A stretch of DNA of 64,000 nt, taken from NCBI RefSeq assembly GCF_030209835.1, contig NZ_JARVRF010000019.1, positions 81,171 to 145,170 of the forward strand, read 5' to 3'. This document shows, piece after piece, positions 20,863 through 30,680 of this stretch. Below the pieces are notes generated by a model. The model worked only from the letters and a program-made list of their open reading frames with translations, did no database searches and was not told the origin of the DNA. The stretch's first letter is position 1. Each line of letters begins with the position of its first letter. Position numbers and translations under genes: made by a program. Source of the DNA: Arthrobacter sp. efr-133-R2A-120 (GTDB taxonomy: Bacteria; Actinomycetota; Actinomycetes; Actinomycetales; Micrococcaceae).

Positions 20863-21633
20863 GGCTGCGTTTTCGTCGATGAGCCATAGGGTCCTCGACC
20901 GGCCACTAGGGCCGGAAGCGGGAACCTGGACCGGGTTGGCCCCCGCGAGGGCCAGTCCCACGGCTCCGGCCTTGTCCTCGCCTGCCACAACCATCCAGAT
21001 TTCCTGGGCGGAGTTGATGGCTGGCAACGTTAGGGAAATCCTCGACGGCGGTGGCTTGGGGGAGTTCTCGACCCCCACCACGGTGCGGTCCTGCACGCGG
21101 ATACCGGCCTGCTCGGGGAAGAGCGAGGCGATGTGCGCGTCGGGACCCACGCCGAGCAACAGGATGTCGAATCGAGGCAACTCGCCTGCCTCCTCCGGAC
21201 GATTGTCCGAAGTATCCGCGGCGTGCTCGGCTTCGGCAGCAGCCTTGAGCCGGGCAGCGTAGTCCGCTGCGGCGTCATCCGCCGTGGCGAACTCGTCCGA
21301 TGAGCCCGGTTCGTGCACGCGGGCCGGATCCACCGGCAGGCTGGAAAGCAGTGCCTCATGCGCCTGCACGGTGTTGCGGTCCGTGCTGTCCTTGCCGACG
21401 AAGCGCTCGTCACCCCACCAGAAGTTCACGCGGGACCAGTCAACGGCGGGCGCCGCGGGCGAGTCGGCAACGGCTTTCAGGGTGCCGATACCCACGGTTC
21501 CGCCGGTGAGGACCACCGTGGCTTCGCCGTGCTTGTCCTGCACGTCCACCAGCTTGGTGATGAGCCTTGCTGCGATCGCGGCCATAAGGACGGCGGAGTC
21601 GGGATGGATGCTTACTCTGGGGTCAGCGCTCAC
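20815..21633 (-). CDS. pgl: 6-phosphogluconolactonase
   Basis: 272 residues of the glucosamine-6-phosphate isomerase/lactonase family (NagB-like). It hydrolyses 6-phosphogluconolactone to 6-phosphogluconate. Landmarks are VVLTGGTVGIGTL (about 40-52), NFWWGDERFVG (about 72-82), and LLLGVGPDAHIASLFP. I favour GTG 21633, since AAGGAG lies 11 nt upstream; GTG 21645, which overlaps the opcA stop, has no space for a ribosome site. Last gene of the tkt operon. Its end overlaps rbpA by 48 nt in convergent orientation. Confidence 0.92.
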   Translation of the reverse strand: MSADPRVSIHPDSAVLMAAIAARLITKLVDVQDKHGEATVVLTGGTVGIGTLKAVADSPAAPAVDWSRVNFWWGDERFVGKDSTDRNTVQAHEALLSSLPVDPARVHEPGSSDEFATADDAAADYAARLKAAAEAEHAADTSDNRPEEAGELPRFDILLLGVGPDAHIASLFPEQAGIRVQDRTVVGVENSPKPPPSRISLTLPAINSAQEIWMVVAGEDKAGAVGLALAGANPVQVPASGPSGRSRTLWLIDENAASRVPQQLVRKDPAGA

Positions 21634-21641
21634 TGGGACGG

Positions 21642-22565
21642 TCACTCCTTGCTATTGGTTCGGGGCAGTCCCATAGTAATCACTTCTCCGAAGACATCGT
21701 CCGGATCAAGGCGGCGCAGCTCTTCGGCGAGGCAGTCGCGGAGGCTGCGGCGCGGCAGTGAAATCCGCTGGGCGGGCTGGCCCGGCTGGGTCAGTTCCGC
21801 AACGGTGAGGCCGGGACGGATGAGCTGGACGTCCCCGGTGGCGCGGCTCAGCCGTACCCGGCGGATGCCGGTTCCTGCCGGGTCGGCGACGATCTGGACC
21901 GGCGCGTCGAGGAACAGCGTGAGCCAGGCGGCCAGCAGCAGGGTGCTGGGGGAGTCCGAAGCGCCCTCGACGGCGATGGCCGTGACGGGGGATTCATCCA
22001 CCTGGTCCAGGGCTGCCGCGAGCTGGAGGCGCCAGTTGGTCAGGCGTGTCCAGGCGAGGTCCGTGTCGCCTGCCCGGTACGTTTTCCGGATCCGGGCGAG
22101 CGCTGCCGCGGGGTCGGGCTCGTTTGCGGAGTCCGTGATGCGGCGGTGCGCGATCCTGCCGATGGAGGTCTCGCAGGCGTTCTCGGGGGCTCCGTGCGGC
22201 CACCAGGCCACGATCGGCGCGTCCGGGAGCAGCAGCGCCGCGACGAGCGATTCGCTTTCCTTGGCGAGTTCACCGTAGCCGCGCAGGACGATGACCTCTG
22301 ATGCTCCGGCGTCGCCGCCCACCCGGATCTGGGCGTCGAGGCGGTTGGGCGCTTCGCTTCCCGCGTCCGCGAGGACGATGATGCGGCAGGGGTGCTCCCG
22401 GCTGGCCTCGTTGGCGGCCTCGATGGCTTCTTCCTCGAGGCCGGACTTGGTGACGACCACGAGTGTCAGGACGCGTCCGAGGGCGATCACACCTCCCTGC
22501 TCGCGCAGGGAGGTGATCTTTTTGGAGATCTTGGAGGTGGTGGTGTCGGGAAGATCTACGATCAT
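21642..22565 (-). CDS. opcA: glucose-6-phosphate dehydrogenase assembly protein OpcA
   Basis: 307 residues. OpcA is required for activity and assembly of glucose-6-phosphate dehydrogenase in cyanobacteria and actinobacteria. The start MIVDLPDTTTSKISKKI and the segment APIVAWWPHGAPENACET (about 120-137) match the family. It lies directly after zwf with a 4-nt overlap (ATGA), so the two should be made together, and before pgl. It lacks catalytic motifs. Confidence 0.93.
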   Translation of the reverse strand: MIVDLPDTTTSKISKKITSLREQGGVIALGRVLTLVVVTKSGLEEEAIEAANEASREHPCRIIVLADAGSEAPNRLDAQIRVGGDAGASEVIVLRGYGELAKESESLVAALLLPDAPIVAWWPHGAPENACETSIGRIAHRRITDSANEPDPAAALARIRKTYRAGDTDLAWTRLTNWRLQLAAALDQVDESPVTAIAVEGASDSPSTLLLAAWLTLFLDAPVQIVADPAGTGIRRVRLSRATGDVQLIRPGLTVAELTQPGQPAQRISLPRRSLRDCLAEELRRLDPDDVFGEVITMGLPRTNSKE

Positions 22566-24127
22566 GGCCTTCTCCAGGTTCGTCCGTCGCGGGCAAGCAG
22601 CTCATCGGCCGAGGCCGGGCCCCAGCTGCCAGGAGCGTAGGGTTCGGGTTGTTCGTCGAGTCCGGCCCAGTATTCCTCGAAGGGGTCCAGGATCTTCCAG
22701 GACTCCTCGACTTCCTGGTGCCGGGGGAAGAGCGGCGGTTCACCCAGCAGCACGTCCAGGATGAGGCGTTCGTACGCTTCGGGGCTGGACTCGGTGAACG
22801 AGTGTCCGTAGCCGAAGTCCATCGTGACGTCGCGGACTTCCATCTGCGTTCCCGGTACCTTGGAGCCGAAGCGGATGGTCGCGCCCTCGTCGGGCTGGAC
22901 ACGGATGACCACGGCGTTCTGGCCGAAGTCGTCCTCGCCGTGGCCGCGGAAGAGCAGGTTGGGTGCCCGCTTGAACACCACGGCGATTTCCGTGACGCGG
23001 CGGCCCAGCCGCTTGCCGGCCCTCAGGTAGAACGGCGCCCCGGCCCAACGCCGGGTGTTGATGTCCAGGCGGATCGCCGCGTAGGTTTCCGTCTTGGAAT
23101 CGGCGGGAATGCCTTCTTCCTCCAGGTAGCCCTGCACGAGCTCGCCGCCCTGCCAGCCGCCGGCGAACTGGCCGCGGGCGGAGTGGGTCGAGAGATCGTC
23201 GGGGAGCCTGACCGCTGCGAGGACCTTTTCCTTTTCGGCACGCAGGTCATCGGCATTGAAGGAGATGGGCTCCTCCATCGCCGTCAGGGCCAGCAGCTGC
23301 AGCAGGTGGTTCTGGATGACGTCGCGTGCCGCGCCGACGCCGTCGTAATACCCTGCCCGGCCACCGGTGCCGATGTCCTCGGCCATGGTGATCTGGACGT
23401 GGTCAACGTAGTTGGCGTTCCAGAGCGGCTCGAACAACTGGTTGGCGAAGCGCAGCGCCAGGATGTTCTGGACCGTCTCCTTGCCCAGGTAGTGGTCGAT
23501 GCGGAAGACCGCGTCCGGCGGGAAGACCGACTCCACGATGTCGTTGAGTTTGCGCGCGGACGCCAAGTCGTGGCCGAAGGGCTTCTCGATGACCACCCGG
23601 CGCCACTGCCCGTCGCCGGCCTGCGCGAGCCCGTGCTTGGAGAGCTGTTGGCAGACCTGCTCGAACGCCTTGGGCGGAATGGACAGGTAGAAACCGTGAT
23701 TGCCGCGGGTACCGCGGGTCTCGTCCAGTTCGTCAAGGGTGGCGCTGAGGCGTTTGAACGCCTGGTCGTCGTCGAACTCCCCCTGCACGAAGCGGATGCC
23801 CTCGGAGAGCTGGTTCCAGACGGCGTCGTCGAACGGGGTGCGGGAGTGCGCCTTGACGTTCTCCTTGACTTCGTTCGCGAAGTCCTCGTTGCTCCAGTCC
23901 CGCCGGCCGAAGCCGACGAGCGCGAAGCTCGGCGGCAGCAGCCCGCGGTTGGCGAGGTCGTAGACCGCCGGCATGAGTTTCTTGCGGGCGAGGTCACCGG
24001 TGACTCCGAAGAACACCAATGACGAAGGCCCTGCGATGCGGTTCAGGCGCCGGTCCCGAGGATCCCGGAGGGGATTGCGGTGGCTTGCCTTTCCCGTGGA
24101 CCTGTAACCGATTTCAGTTTCTGGCAT
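22562..24127 (-). CDS. zwf: glucose-6-phosphate 1-dehydrogenase
   Basis: 521 residues. It oxidises glucose-6-phosphate with NADP, the entry step of the oxidative pentose phosphate pathway. The nucleotide-binding motif is VFFGVTGDLARKKLMPA (about 38-54) and the active-site signature FRIDHYLGKETVQN (about 205-218). The C-terminal beta-sheet domain is complete. The operon position between pgi and opcA fits. The short gap to pgi (15 nt) implies co-transcription. Confidence 0.97.
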   Translation of the reverse strand: MPETEIGYRSTGKASHRNPLRDPRDRRLNRIAGPSSLVFFGVTGDLARKKLMPAVYDLANRGLLPPSFALVGFGRRDWSNEDFANEVKENVKAHSRTPFDDAVWNQLSEGIRFVQGEFDDDQAFKRLSATLDELDETRGTRGNHGFYLSIPPKAFEQVCQQLSKHGLAQAGDGQWRRVVIEKPFGHDLASARKLNDIVESVFPPDAVFRIDHYLGKETVQNILALRFANQLFEPLWNANYVDHVQITMAEDIGTGGRAGYYDGVGAARDVIQNHLLQLLALTAMEEPISFNADDLRAEKEKVLAAVRLPDDLSTHSARGQFAGGWQGGELVQGYLEEEGIPADSKTETYAAIRLDINTRRWAGAPFYLRAGKRLGRRVTEIAVVFKRAPNLLFRGHGEDDFGQNAVVIRVQPDEGATIRFGSKVPGTQMEVRDVTMDFGYGHSFTESSPEAYERLILDVLLGEPPLFPRHQEVEESWKILDPFEEYWAGLDEQPEPYAPGSWGPASADELLARDGRTWRRP

Positions 24128-24142
24128 GTTTGGGTTTGTGCC

Positions 24143-25774
24143 TTAGCTTTCGAGCGCGCTGGCCTGGCCGGCCAGCGCGGCGACGATGTCCTGGAGCTGG
24201 GCGACTCCGGCTCCACGATCCGTGAGGTGCAGCCGCAGGACCGGACGGCCGTGGTTCTCGAGAACCTGGGCGTCACCGGCGGCCTGGGCCGCAATCAGCT
24301 GACCGAAGGTGAACGGCCGTTCCGGGATGGCGATGTCGCCGCTCGCGGAAGCCGTCACCTGCAGGAAGGAACCGATGGCCGGTCCGCCCTTGTGGAACTG
24401 TCCGGTGGAGTGCAGGAAGCGCGGACCCCAGCCGAAAGTGACCGGACGGCCGCTGACTCCGGCGAGTTCGTCGCGGATGCCTTCCAGCTGAGCGAACGCG
24501 ATCCGGTCGAAATAGGCCTGGACGCTCAGGTAGCCGTCCGTGCCGAGTTCGCCGAGAAGTGCCTTGACAGCATCGGCGGCCGTAGCCGCGTCGCCGAGCC
24601 ACGCACCCCCGCGGACCTCGATCGCGCCGTCGACGAAGTTCGCCGGCGTCGGCTCGGGACGCGCGTCCAACAGGCCGCGCGCGGCGATCTTGGCTGCCTC
24701 GACGTCGGGCTGGTCAAAGGGGTTGATGCCCAACAGGCGCCCAGCGACCGAGGTGGCAAACTCCCAGACGAACATCTGGGTGGCCAGGCCACCGGCGATG
24801 GCGGCTTCGTTATCGCCGAGTTCGACGTCGGATTCCGCACCGACGAGGCGGATCACCAGGACGTCTTCGGCGCCGCTGCCGACCTCGGGTGCGGAAGGGC
24901 CTGCAACTACCGGCAGGACGCCCGTGCCGAGCTTGCCGGTGGATTCGGCGATGAGCTGTTCGGCCCAGTCCGCAAATCCCACGATTCCGGAACCGTCTTC
25001 GACGATGACGATCTTGTTGCGCAGCGGGGTGGTTCCGCCCAGCGCGGCACCGAGCCGGAGCCCGATGTTTTCGGCTGAGTCTTCGTTGAGGATTTCCGCA
25101 GCTTCCTCGGCCTCGTCCAGGAACGCCTGGATGTCGACCCCGGCGAGGCCACTGGGGACCAAGCCGAAAGCCGTCAGCGCCGAAAAGCGGCCGCCGACGT
25201 TAGGGTCGGCGTTGAAGACGGCACGGTAGCCGGCTTCACGGGAGGCCTTGTCCAGCGGGGAACCGGGATCGGTCACGATGATGATGCGGCTCTTGGCATC
25301 GATGCCGGCCTCGGTGAAGGCCTGCTCGAATACCCGTCGCTGCGAGTCGGTTTCCACGGTGGAGCCTGACTTGGAAGAGACCACGATGGCGGTCTCGGCC
25401 AGGCGGTCCGCGAGGGCAGCACCGACCTGTTCGGGGTCTGTGCTGTCCAGCACGGTCAGCTCGACGCCAGCGGTGCCGGCAATGACCTCGGGGGCAAGCG
25501 AAGAGCCGCCCATGCCACACAGGACAATGCGGGAGACGCCTTCGGCCCGGAGGGCGTCCCGGAGTTCCAGGATCCCTTCAACCAAGGGCTGGGAAACGGT
25601 TGCCGCTTCCACCCATCCGAGACGGATGGCGGATTCGGATTCAGCATCCGGACCCCACAAAGTGTGGTCCTTAGCGAAAATCCTGGTGGCAATCCGGTCT
25701 TCGACAAGTGCCGGGATGTGTTGCTCGATGGCCTGCTGTGCAGCGCCGCTGGCGTCGTAGCTGAGAGTGCTCAT
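24143..25774 (-). CDS. pgi: glucose-6-phosphate isomerase
   Basis: 543 residues, full-length SIS-fold isomerase. It links fructose-6-phosphate with glucose-6-phosphate. Sugar-isomerase landmarks include LCGMGGSSLAPEV (about 100-112), VVSSKSGSTVETDSQ (about 150-164) and the NPFDQPDVEAAK segment (about 350-361). It sits between tal and zwf with only 5 nt to tal. That allows pentose-phosphate carbon returning as fructose-6-phosphate to be recycled to glucose-6-phosphate for zwf. Confidence 0.95.
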   Translation of the reverse strand: MSTLSYDASGAAQQAIEQHIPALVEDRIATRIFAKDHTLWGPDAESESAIRLGWVEAATVSQPLVEGILELRDALRAEGVSRIVLCGMGGSSLAPEVIAGTAGVELTVLDSTDPEQVGAALADRLAETAIVVSSKSGSTVETDSQRRVFEQAFTEAGIDAKSRIIIVTDPGSPLDKASREAGYRAVFNADPNVGGRFSALTAFGLVPSGLAGVDIQAFLDEAEEAAEILNEDSAENIGLRLGAALGGTTPLRNKIVIVEDGSGIVGFADWAEQLIAESTGKLGTGVLPVVAGPSAPEVGSGAEDVLVIRLVGAESDVELGDNEAAIAGGLATQMFVWEFATSVAGRLLGINPFDQPDVEAAKIAARGLLDARPEPTPANFVDGAIEVRGGAWLGDAATAADAVKALLGELGTDGYLSVQAYFDRIAFAQLEGIRDELAGVSGRPVTFGWGPRFLHSTGQFHKGGPAIGSFLQVTASASGDIAIPERPFTFGQLIAAQAAGDAQVLENHGRPVLRLHLTDRGAGVAQLQDIVAALAGQASALES

Positions 25775-25779
25775 GTGGG

Positions 25780-26898
25780 TTAGGAAGCCTTCCGTGCAGA
25801 GGCGAGGGCGCCTTCGACGTCGGCCAGAAGTTCCTTCCAGCTGGCCACGAACTTGTCCAGGCCCTCGGATTCGAGGATTGCGACGACGTCGTTGTAGGAG
25901 ATGCCGAGGCCCTCCAATGCGTTGAGGACGCTGTTTGCTTCCTCGTAGGTGCCGGAGACGGTGTCACCCGTGACGACGCCGTGGTCGAACGTGGCGTCGA
26001 GGGTCTTTTCCGGCATGGTGTTGACGACGCCGGCGGCGACCAGTTCGGTCACGTACAGGGTGTCCGGGTAGGCCGGGTCCTTGACGCCGGTGGAAGCCCA
26101 CAGCGGACGCTGGGGGAGCGCGCCGGCTTCGGCCAGAACCGCCCAGCGCTCGGTGGAGAACAGCTCTTCGTAGACCTGGTAGGCGAGGCGGGCGTTGGCA
26201 ACGCCTGCCTTGCCCTTGAGGGCCTTGGCCTCATCGGTGCCGAGGGCGTTGAGGCGCTTGTCGATCTCGGTGTCCACGCGGGAGACGAAGAAGGACGCCA
26301 CGGAGTGGATCTTGGAGAGGTCGTGGCCGTTTTCCTTGGCCAGTTCGAGGCCGGACTGGAAAGCGTTGATGACGGCCCGGTAGCGCTCCAGGGAGAAGAT
26401 CAGGGTCACGTTGACGCTGATGCCCTCGGCCAGGGTTGCCGTGATGGCGGCGAGGCCTTCCAGGGTTGCCGGGATCTTGATGTGGACGTTGTCCTTGTTG
26501 ACCTTCTTGTAGAGGTGCTTGGCCTCGGCGATGGTGCCTTCGGTGTCCCAGGCGAGGCGGGGGTCCACCTCGATGGAGACGCGGCCGTCCACGCCCTTGC
26601 TCGCTGCCGCGACCGGGGCGAAGAGGTCGCAGGCATCGGCGACGTCGGTGGTGGTGATCTCGAAGACAGTCTCTTCGACGGTTGCGCCCTTGGCAGCCTC
26701 TTCGGCAATCACGGCGTCGTAGTCGCTGCCGGCGGTGATGGCGGCGTGGAAGATGGACGGGTTGGTGGTGACACCAACGACGTTCTTCTCTTCAATGAGC
26801 TTCTGCAGGCTGCCGCTGGAGAGGCGTTCCCGGGAAAGGTCGTCAAGCCAGATGGACACGCCGGCGTCGGAAAGCTGCTGGGTGGGAGTCGTAGTCAT
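25780..26898 (-). CDS. tal: transaldolase
   Basis: 372 residues, the long actinobacterial transaldolase. It transfers a dihydroxyacetone unit between sugar phosphates through a Schiff base. Landmarks are [10 protein letters not shown] (about 17-26), [15 protein letters not shown] (about 40-54), the substrate segment [13 protein letters not shown], and [13 protein letters not shown] containing the Schiff-base Lys (about 145-157). An AGGAGATTAAAGAA ribosome site precedes ATG 26898. Between tkt and pgi in the operon. Confidence 0.96.
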   Translation of the reverse strand: MTTTPTQQLSDAGVSIWLDDLSRERLSSGSLQKLIEEKNVVGVTTNPSIFHAAITAGSDYDAVIAEEAAKGATVEETVFEITTTDVADACDLFAPVAAASKGVDGRVSIEVDPRLAWDTEGTIAEAKHLYKKVNKDNVHIKIPATLEGLAAITATLAEGISVNVTLIFSLERYRAVINAFQSGLELAKENGHDLSKIHSVASFFVSRVDTEIDKRLNALGTDEAKALKGKAGVANARLAYQVYEELFSTERWAVLAEAGALPQRPLWASTGVKDPAYPDTLYVTELVAAGVVNTMPEKTLDATFDHGVVTGDTVSGTYEEANSVLNALEGLGISYNDVVAILESEGLDKFVASWKELLADVEGALASARKAS

Positions 26899-26955
26899 TT
26901 CTTTAATCTCCTTGGAAATCTGTTCGTTGCAGTCGGATTCGTCTCAGACGCGTTT

Positions 26956-29082
26956 TCAGCTACCGAGACCCGCGAGGGAGTCCTTGGCGGCGGCGGCGAC
27001 TGCTTCCGCCGTGATGCCGAACTCCTTGAAGAGGCGCTTGTAGTCGGCCGAGGCGCCGAAGTGCTCAAGGCTGATGGAGCGTCCGGCGTCTCCGACGAAT
27101 TCCTTCCAGCCCAGTGCCAGGCCGGCCTCGACCGAGACGCGGGCCTTCACGGCGGCCGGAAGCACGGACTCGCGGTACGCGGAGTCCTGCTTGTTGAACC
27201 ACTCGACGCACGGCATGGAGACAACGCGGGTGGCGATGCCTTCGGCCTGGAGCGCTTCACGGGCGTTCACCGCGAGCTGGACTTCGGAACCGGTGCCGAT
27301 CAGGATGACCTCGGCCGGGACCGTAGCGCCGTCCTTCGAAGCCTCCGCCAGGACGTAGCCGCCCTTTGCGACGCCGGCGGTGGAGCCGAAGGTGTCACCC
27401 TCGGCAACGCCCTCGCCGCGTGCGTAGGTCGGGATGTTCTGGCGGGTCAGCACGATGCCTGCCGGGTTCTCGTGGTTCTCCAGCATGGTCTTCCATGCTG
27501 CGGCAACCTCGTTGGCGTCGCCGGGACGGACGACGTCCAGGCCCGGGATGGCGCGCAGGGTGGACAGCTGTTCCACCGGCTGGTGGGTGGGGCCGTCTTC
27601 GCCCAGGCCGATGGAGTCGTGGGTCCACACATACAGCGACGGGACACCCATGAGGGCACCGAGGCGGATCGCGGGACGCTGGTAGTCACTGAAGATCAGG
27701 AACGTACCGGAGAACGCCCGGGTGCGGCCGTGCAGCGAGATGCCGTTCACGATCGACGCGGCGGCGTGCTCGCGGATACCGAAGTGCAGCACCCGGCCGT
27801 ACGGGTTTCCCTTCCAGGCGCCCGTGGAGCGCGAGGCCGGAATGAACGACGGCGAACCCTCGATGGTCGTGTTGTTGGACTCGGCGAGGTCGGCGGAGCC
27901 GCCCCACAGTTCCGGAAGGACCGGGCCGATCGCGTTCAGGACCTTGCCGGAGGCGGCGCGGGTGGAGACTTCCTTGCCTGCTTCGAACACCGGCAGGGCG
28001 GCGTCGAGCTCGACCGGAAGCTTCTTGGCCTCGATGCGCTCAAGCAGCGCAGCGTTCTCGGGGTTGGCGGTCTGCCAGGCCTCGAAGGATGCCTGCCATT
28101 CGCTGCGGGCGGATGCGCCGCGCTCAACGACGGCGCGGGCGTGTGCCAGGACGTCCTCGTCAACCTGGAAGGAACGCTCGGGGTCGAAGCCCAGGACTTC
28201 CTTCAGTGCTGCGACTTCCTCGGCGCCGAGGGCCGAACCGTGGATCTTGCCGGTGTTCTGCTTCTTGGGGGCAGGGTAGCCGATGATGGTCCGCAGCGAG
28301 ATGATGGACGGCTTGGTGGTCTCGGCCTTGGCGGCGAGCAGGGCGCCGTAGAGTTCCTGGACGTCTTCGACGTATTCGCCGGTCTTGGTCCAGTCCACGC
28401 GCTGGGTGTGCCAGCCGTAGGCCTCGTAGCGCTTGAGCACGTCTTCGGTGAAGGCGATGTCGGTGTCGTCTTCGATGGAGATGTGGTTCTCGTCGTAGAT
28501 CACCACGAGGTTGCCCAGTTCCTGGTGCCCAGCCAGCGAGGACGCCTCGGATGTGACGCCTTCCTGGAGGTCGCCGTCGGAGGCGATGACCCAGATGGTG
28601 TGGTCGAACGGGCTCTCGCCGGCGGGGGCGTCGGCGTCGAACAGGCCGCGCTGGCGGCGCTGGGAGTAGGCGAAGCCGACCGAGGAGGCCAGGCCCTGGC
28701 CGAGCGGGCCGGTGGTGATCTCGACGCCGGCGGTGTGCTTGTATTCCGGGTGGCCGGGGGTCAGCGAACCCCAGGTGCGGAGGGCCTCGAGGTCCTTCAG
28801 CTCCAGGCCGTAGCCGGAAAGGAACAACTGGATGTACAGGGTCAGGGATGTGTGCCCGGGGGACAGGATGAACCGGTCACGGCCGATCCAGTCAGGGTTC
28901 TTCGGGTCGTGGCGCATCAGCTTCTGGAACAGCAGGTAAGCGGCCGGTGCAAGGCTCATGGCCGTGCCGGGGTGACCGTTGCCGACCTTCTCGACGGCGT
29001 CAGCGGCCAAAACGCGGACGGTGTCCACGGCGCGCTGGTCCAGGCTGGTCCAAGTCAGTTCTTGCTCTTCCAAATGTGGCAC
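26956..29082 (-). CDS. tkt: transketolase
   Basis: 708 residues from GTG 29082. Thiamine diphosphate enzyme of the non-oxidative pentose phosphate branch. The conserved GNGHPGTAMSLAPAAYLL (about 33-50) and HDPKNPDWIGRDRFILSPGH follow the N-terminus, and the ThDP/Mg motif is ASDGDLQEG (about 158-166). GTG 29082 is chosen because GAGAGGGG lies about 7 nt upstream and the family N-terminus follows; an ATG at 29142 would add 20 atypical residues. First gene of tkt-tal-pgi-zwf-opcA-pgl, divergent from ctaB. Confidence 0.95.
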   Translation of the reverse strand: MPHLEEQELTWTSLDQRAVDTVRVLAADAVEKVGNGHPGTAMSLAPAAYLLFQKLMRHDPKNPDWIGRDRFILSPGHTSLTLYIQLFLSGYGLELKDLEALRTWGSLTPGHPEYKHTAGVEITTGPLGQGLASSVGFAYSQRRQRGLFDADAPAGESPFDHTIWVIASDGDLQEGVTSEASSLAGHQELGNLVVIYDENHISIEDDTDIAFTEDVLKRYEAYGWHTQRVDWTKTGEYVEDVQELYGALLAAKAETTKPSIISLRTIIGYPAPKKQNTGKIHGSALGAEEVAALKEVLGFDPERSFQVDEDVLAHARAVVERGASARSEWQASFEAWQTANPENAALLERIEAKKLPVELDAALPVFEAGKEVSTRAASGKVLNAIGPVLPELWGGSADLAESNNTTIEGSPSFIPASRSTGAWKGNPYGRVLHFGIREHAAASIVNGISLHGRTRAFSGTFLIFSDYQRPAIRLGALMGVPSLYVWTHDSIGLGEDGPTHQPVEQLSTLRAIPGLDVVRPGDANEVAAAWKTMLENHENPAGIVLTRQNIPTYARGEGVAEGDTFGSTAGVAKGGYVLAEASKDGATVPAEVILIGTGSEVQLAVNAREALQAEGIATRVVSMPCVEWFNKQDSAYRESVLPAAVKARVSVEAGLALGWKEFVGDAGRSISLEHFGASADYKRLFKEFGITAEAVAAAAKDSLAGLGS

Positions 29083-29462
29083 GTAAACCGAGCCCCTCTC
29101 TGTGCTGACGGCTGGTGACGGCACATGGCAAACCTCGGGCACAGGATGGCGCCCGCTGCGAAGTGTCTACCAGCCGTTCACCATTGAAACGTTGATCTAT
29201 CATCCAGACATGCAGATCTGAGAATACGCTTTCTCGGAAACCTTGCGTGAGCTGATCTGCAGACAGCTTAGCCCGGTTCGCGGGCCCAAATGGTGGGAAT
29301 CTCAAAAAATGGACGCAAATTCCGTTTTATGAATCACCGCGACGTCAAAGTGCCGGTGAACTTTCGGAAACACACGAAAAATCCGGGTGCCGTGGCGTCG
29401 GACAGGCCACGGTATGATATCTGGAGGCCGAAGCGAGGTGCCGCCGCCGCGAGAAACCCGCC
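29083..29462. promoter_or_regulatory. divergent intergenic region tkt / ctaB
   Basis: 380 nt with no gene I can support. It must hold both promoters. TATGAT (29413-29418) is a plausible -10 for ctaB, and an AT-rich stretch at about 29300-29345 contrasts with the surrounding GC. No recognised operator. Confidence 0.4.
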
Positions 29463-30449
29463 TTGACAACACCAGCAAAGAACAGAGTGACTGCCAACGT
29501 GAGCACAACAGATACGCCCCTCAATGCTTCCCCGGCTGTGGGGAAGGGCGGAATGTCCCGAAAGTTCAAGGCGTATCTGGCACTGACCAAACCCCGAGTG
29601 ATCGAGTTGCTGCTGGTCAGCACCTTGCCCACCATGATCTTCGCGCAGCGGGGTTTTCCTTCCATCGGGTTGATCCTGGCCACATTGGTGGGCGGCGCCT
29701 TTGCCGCCGGCAGCGCAGGGGTCTTCAACTGTTACATCGACCGCGACATCGACAAGTTGATGCACCGCACTGAAAAGCGGCCCCTCGTAACGGGCGAAGT
29801 CACTCCCCGCGAAGCACTCGTCTTCGCTTGGATCCTTGGAGCTGCCTCGATTGCCATCCTGTGGTTCGGGGCCAACCCGCTCTCGGCTTGGCTCGGCCTT
29901 GGTGCGATTGTTTTCTACGTTGTCATCTACACGATGATCCTCAAGCGCCGCACGGCACAGAACATCGTGTGGGGCGGTGCCGCCGGCTGCTTCCCGGTGC
30001 TGATCGCCTGGGCAGCCGTGACAAACACGGTTGAGTGGCCCGCCATCGTGCTCTTCATGGTGATCTTCCTGTGGACTCCTCCGCACTACTGGCCGCTGTC
30101 CATGCGGTACGGCGAGGACTACCGCAACGCCAACGTCCCCATGCTGGGTGCCATCGCCGGCGCCAAGGTGGTTTCGGTCCAGGTGGTCCTGTACGCGTGG
30201 GCCATGGTTGCGTGCTCGCTGCTTTTGGTGCCGGTGGGCCGCGCGGGTTGGGTGTACACCATCGCCGCCGTCCTCGCGGGCGCCTGGTTCCTGTATGAAT
30301 CACACGCCCTCTACAACCGTGCACAGGGCGGCGACGTCTCGAACAAGGGAGCCATGAAGGTCTTCCACGGTTCCATCAGCTACCTGACGCTTCTCTTCAT
30401 TGCCCTTGCGGTGGACCCGTTCATCGGCTCCCCGATCATCGGCCGCTGA
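29463..30449 (+). CDS. ctaB: protohaem IX farnesyltransferase (haem O synthase)
   Basis: UbiA-family prenyltransferase, about 328 residues with nine membrane segments. It farnesylates haem B to haem O for cytochrome oxidase. The Mg-diphosphate motif [20 protein letters not shown] (about 89-108) and the conserved start [18 protein letters not shown] (about 41-58) are clear; the second Asp-containing loop is [12 protein letters not shown]. The start is uncertain: TTG 29463 gives a long soluble N-terminus, and GTG 29487 or 29499 are possible. Divergent from tkt and convergent with ctaA, with a shared terminator between. Confidence 0.93.
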   Translation: MTTPAKNRVTANVSTTDTPLNASPAVGKGGMSRKFKAYLALTKPRVIELLLVSTLPTMIFAQRGFPSIGLILATLVGGAFAAGSAGVFNCYIDRDIDKLMHRTEKRPLVTGEVTPREALVFAWILGAASIAILWFGANPLSAWLGLGAIVFYVVIYTMILKRRTAQNIVWGGAAGCFPVLIAWAAVTNTVEWPAIVLFMVIFLWTPPHYWPLSMRYGEDYRNANVPMLGAIAGAKVVSVQVVLYAWAMVACSLLLVPVGRAGWVYTIAAVLAGAWFLYESHALYNRAQGGDVSNKGAMKVFHGSISYLTLLFIALAVDPFIGSPIIGR

Positions 30450-30489
30450 CGGCCCCGTTACGCGCGCCGTCGGCGTCCCCGTCACCGAA

Positions 30490-30584
30490 GGACGCTCGCT
30501 CACTTATGACGCCATTTCCCCAAACGCCCGCTCACCTTTAGGGCCGTTTCCCCAAACGCCCGCTCACCTATAGGGCCAAAACAG
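30490..30584. repeat. three tandem copies of a 32-bp repeat
   Basis: Units begin at 30490, 30522 and 30554 with exact 32-nt spacing. Units 2 and 3 share AAACGCCCGCTCACCT then TAGGGCC, and units 1 and 2 share CGCTCAC and TTTCCCC at the same offsets. The array runs straight into the terminator at 30584. Confidence 0.75.
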
Positions 30585-30630
30585 AAGACCCTCTTTCACA
30601 TCGCATGATGCGAAAGAGGGTCTTCCCTTT
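30584..30630. terminator. bidirectional terminator between ctaB and ctaA
   Basis: GAAGACCCTCTTTC (30584-30597) and GAAAGAGGGTCTTC (30612-30625) form a perfect 14-bp stem, with a further small stem in the loop (CATC/GATG). T-rich sequence follows on the plus strand and an AT-rich flank on the minus strand, which suits convergent genes. Confidence 0.85.
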
Positions 30631-30680
30631 GGCTAAGGCGGAGGCGGGCAACCGCCCGGGGGCTAGAGCTTAGGTCTGAA

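Noticed and set aside
25981..29118. Very long plus-strand open frame (over 1000 codons) opposite tkt and tal
   Set aside because: It is antisense to two well-conserved genes and arises from GC-rich codon structure; its product is compositionally biased without domains.
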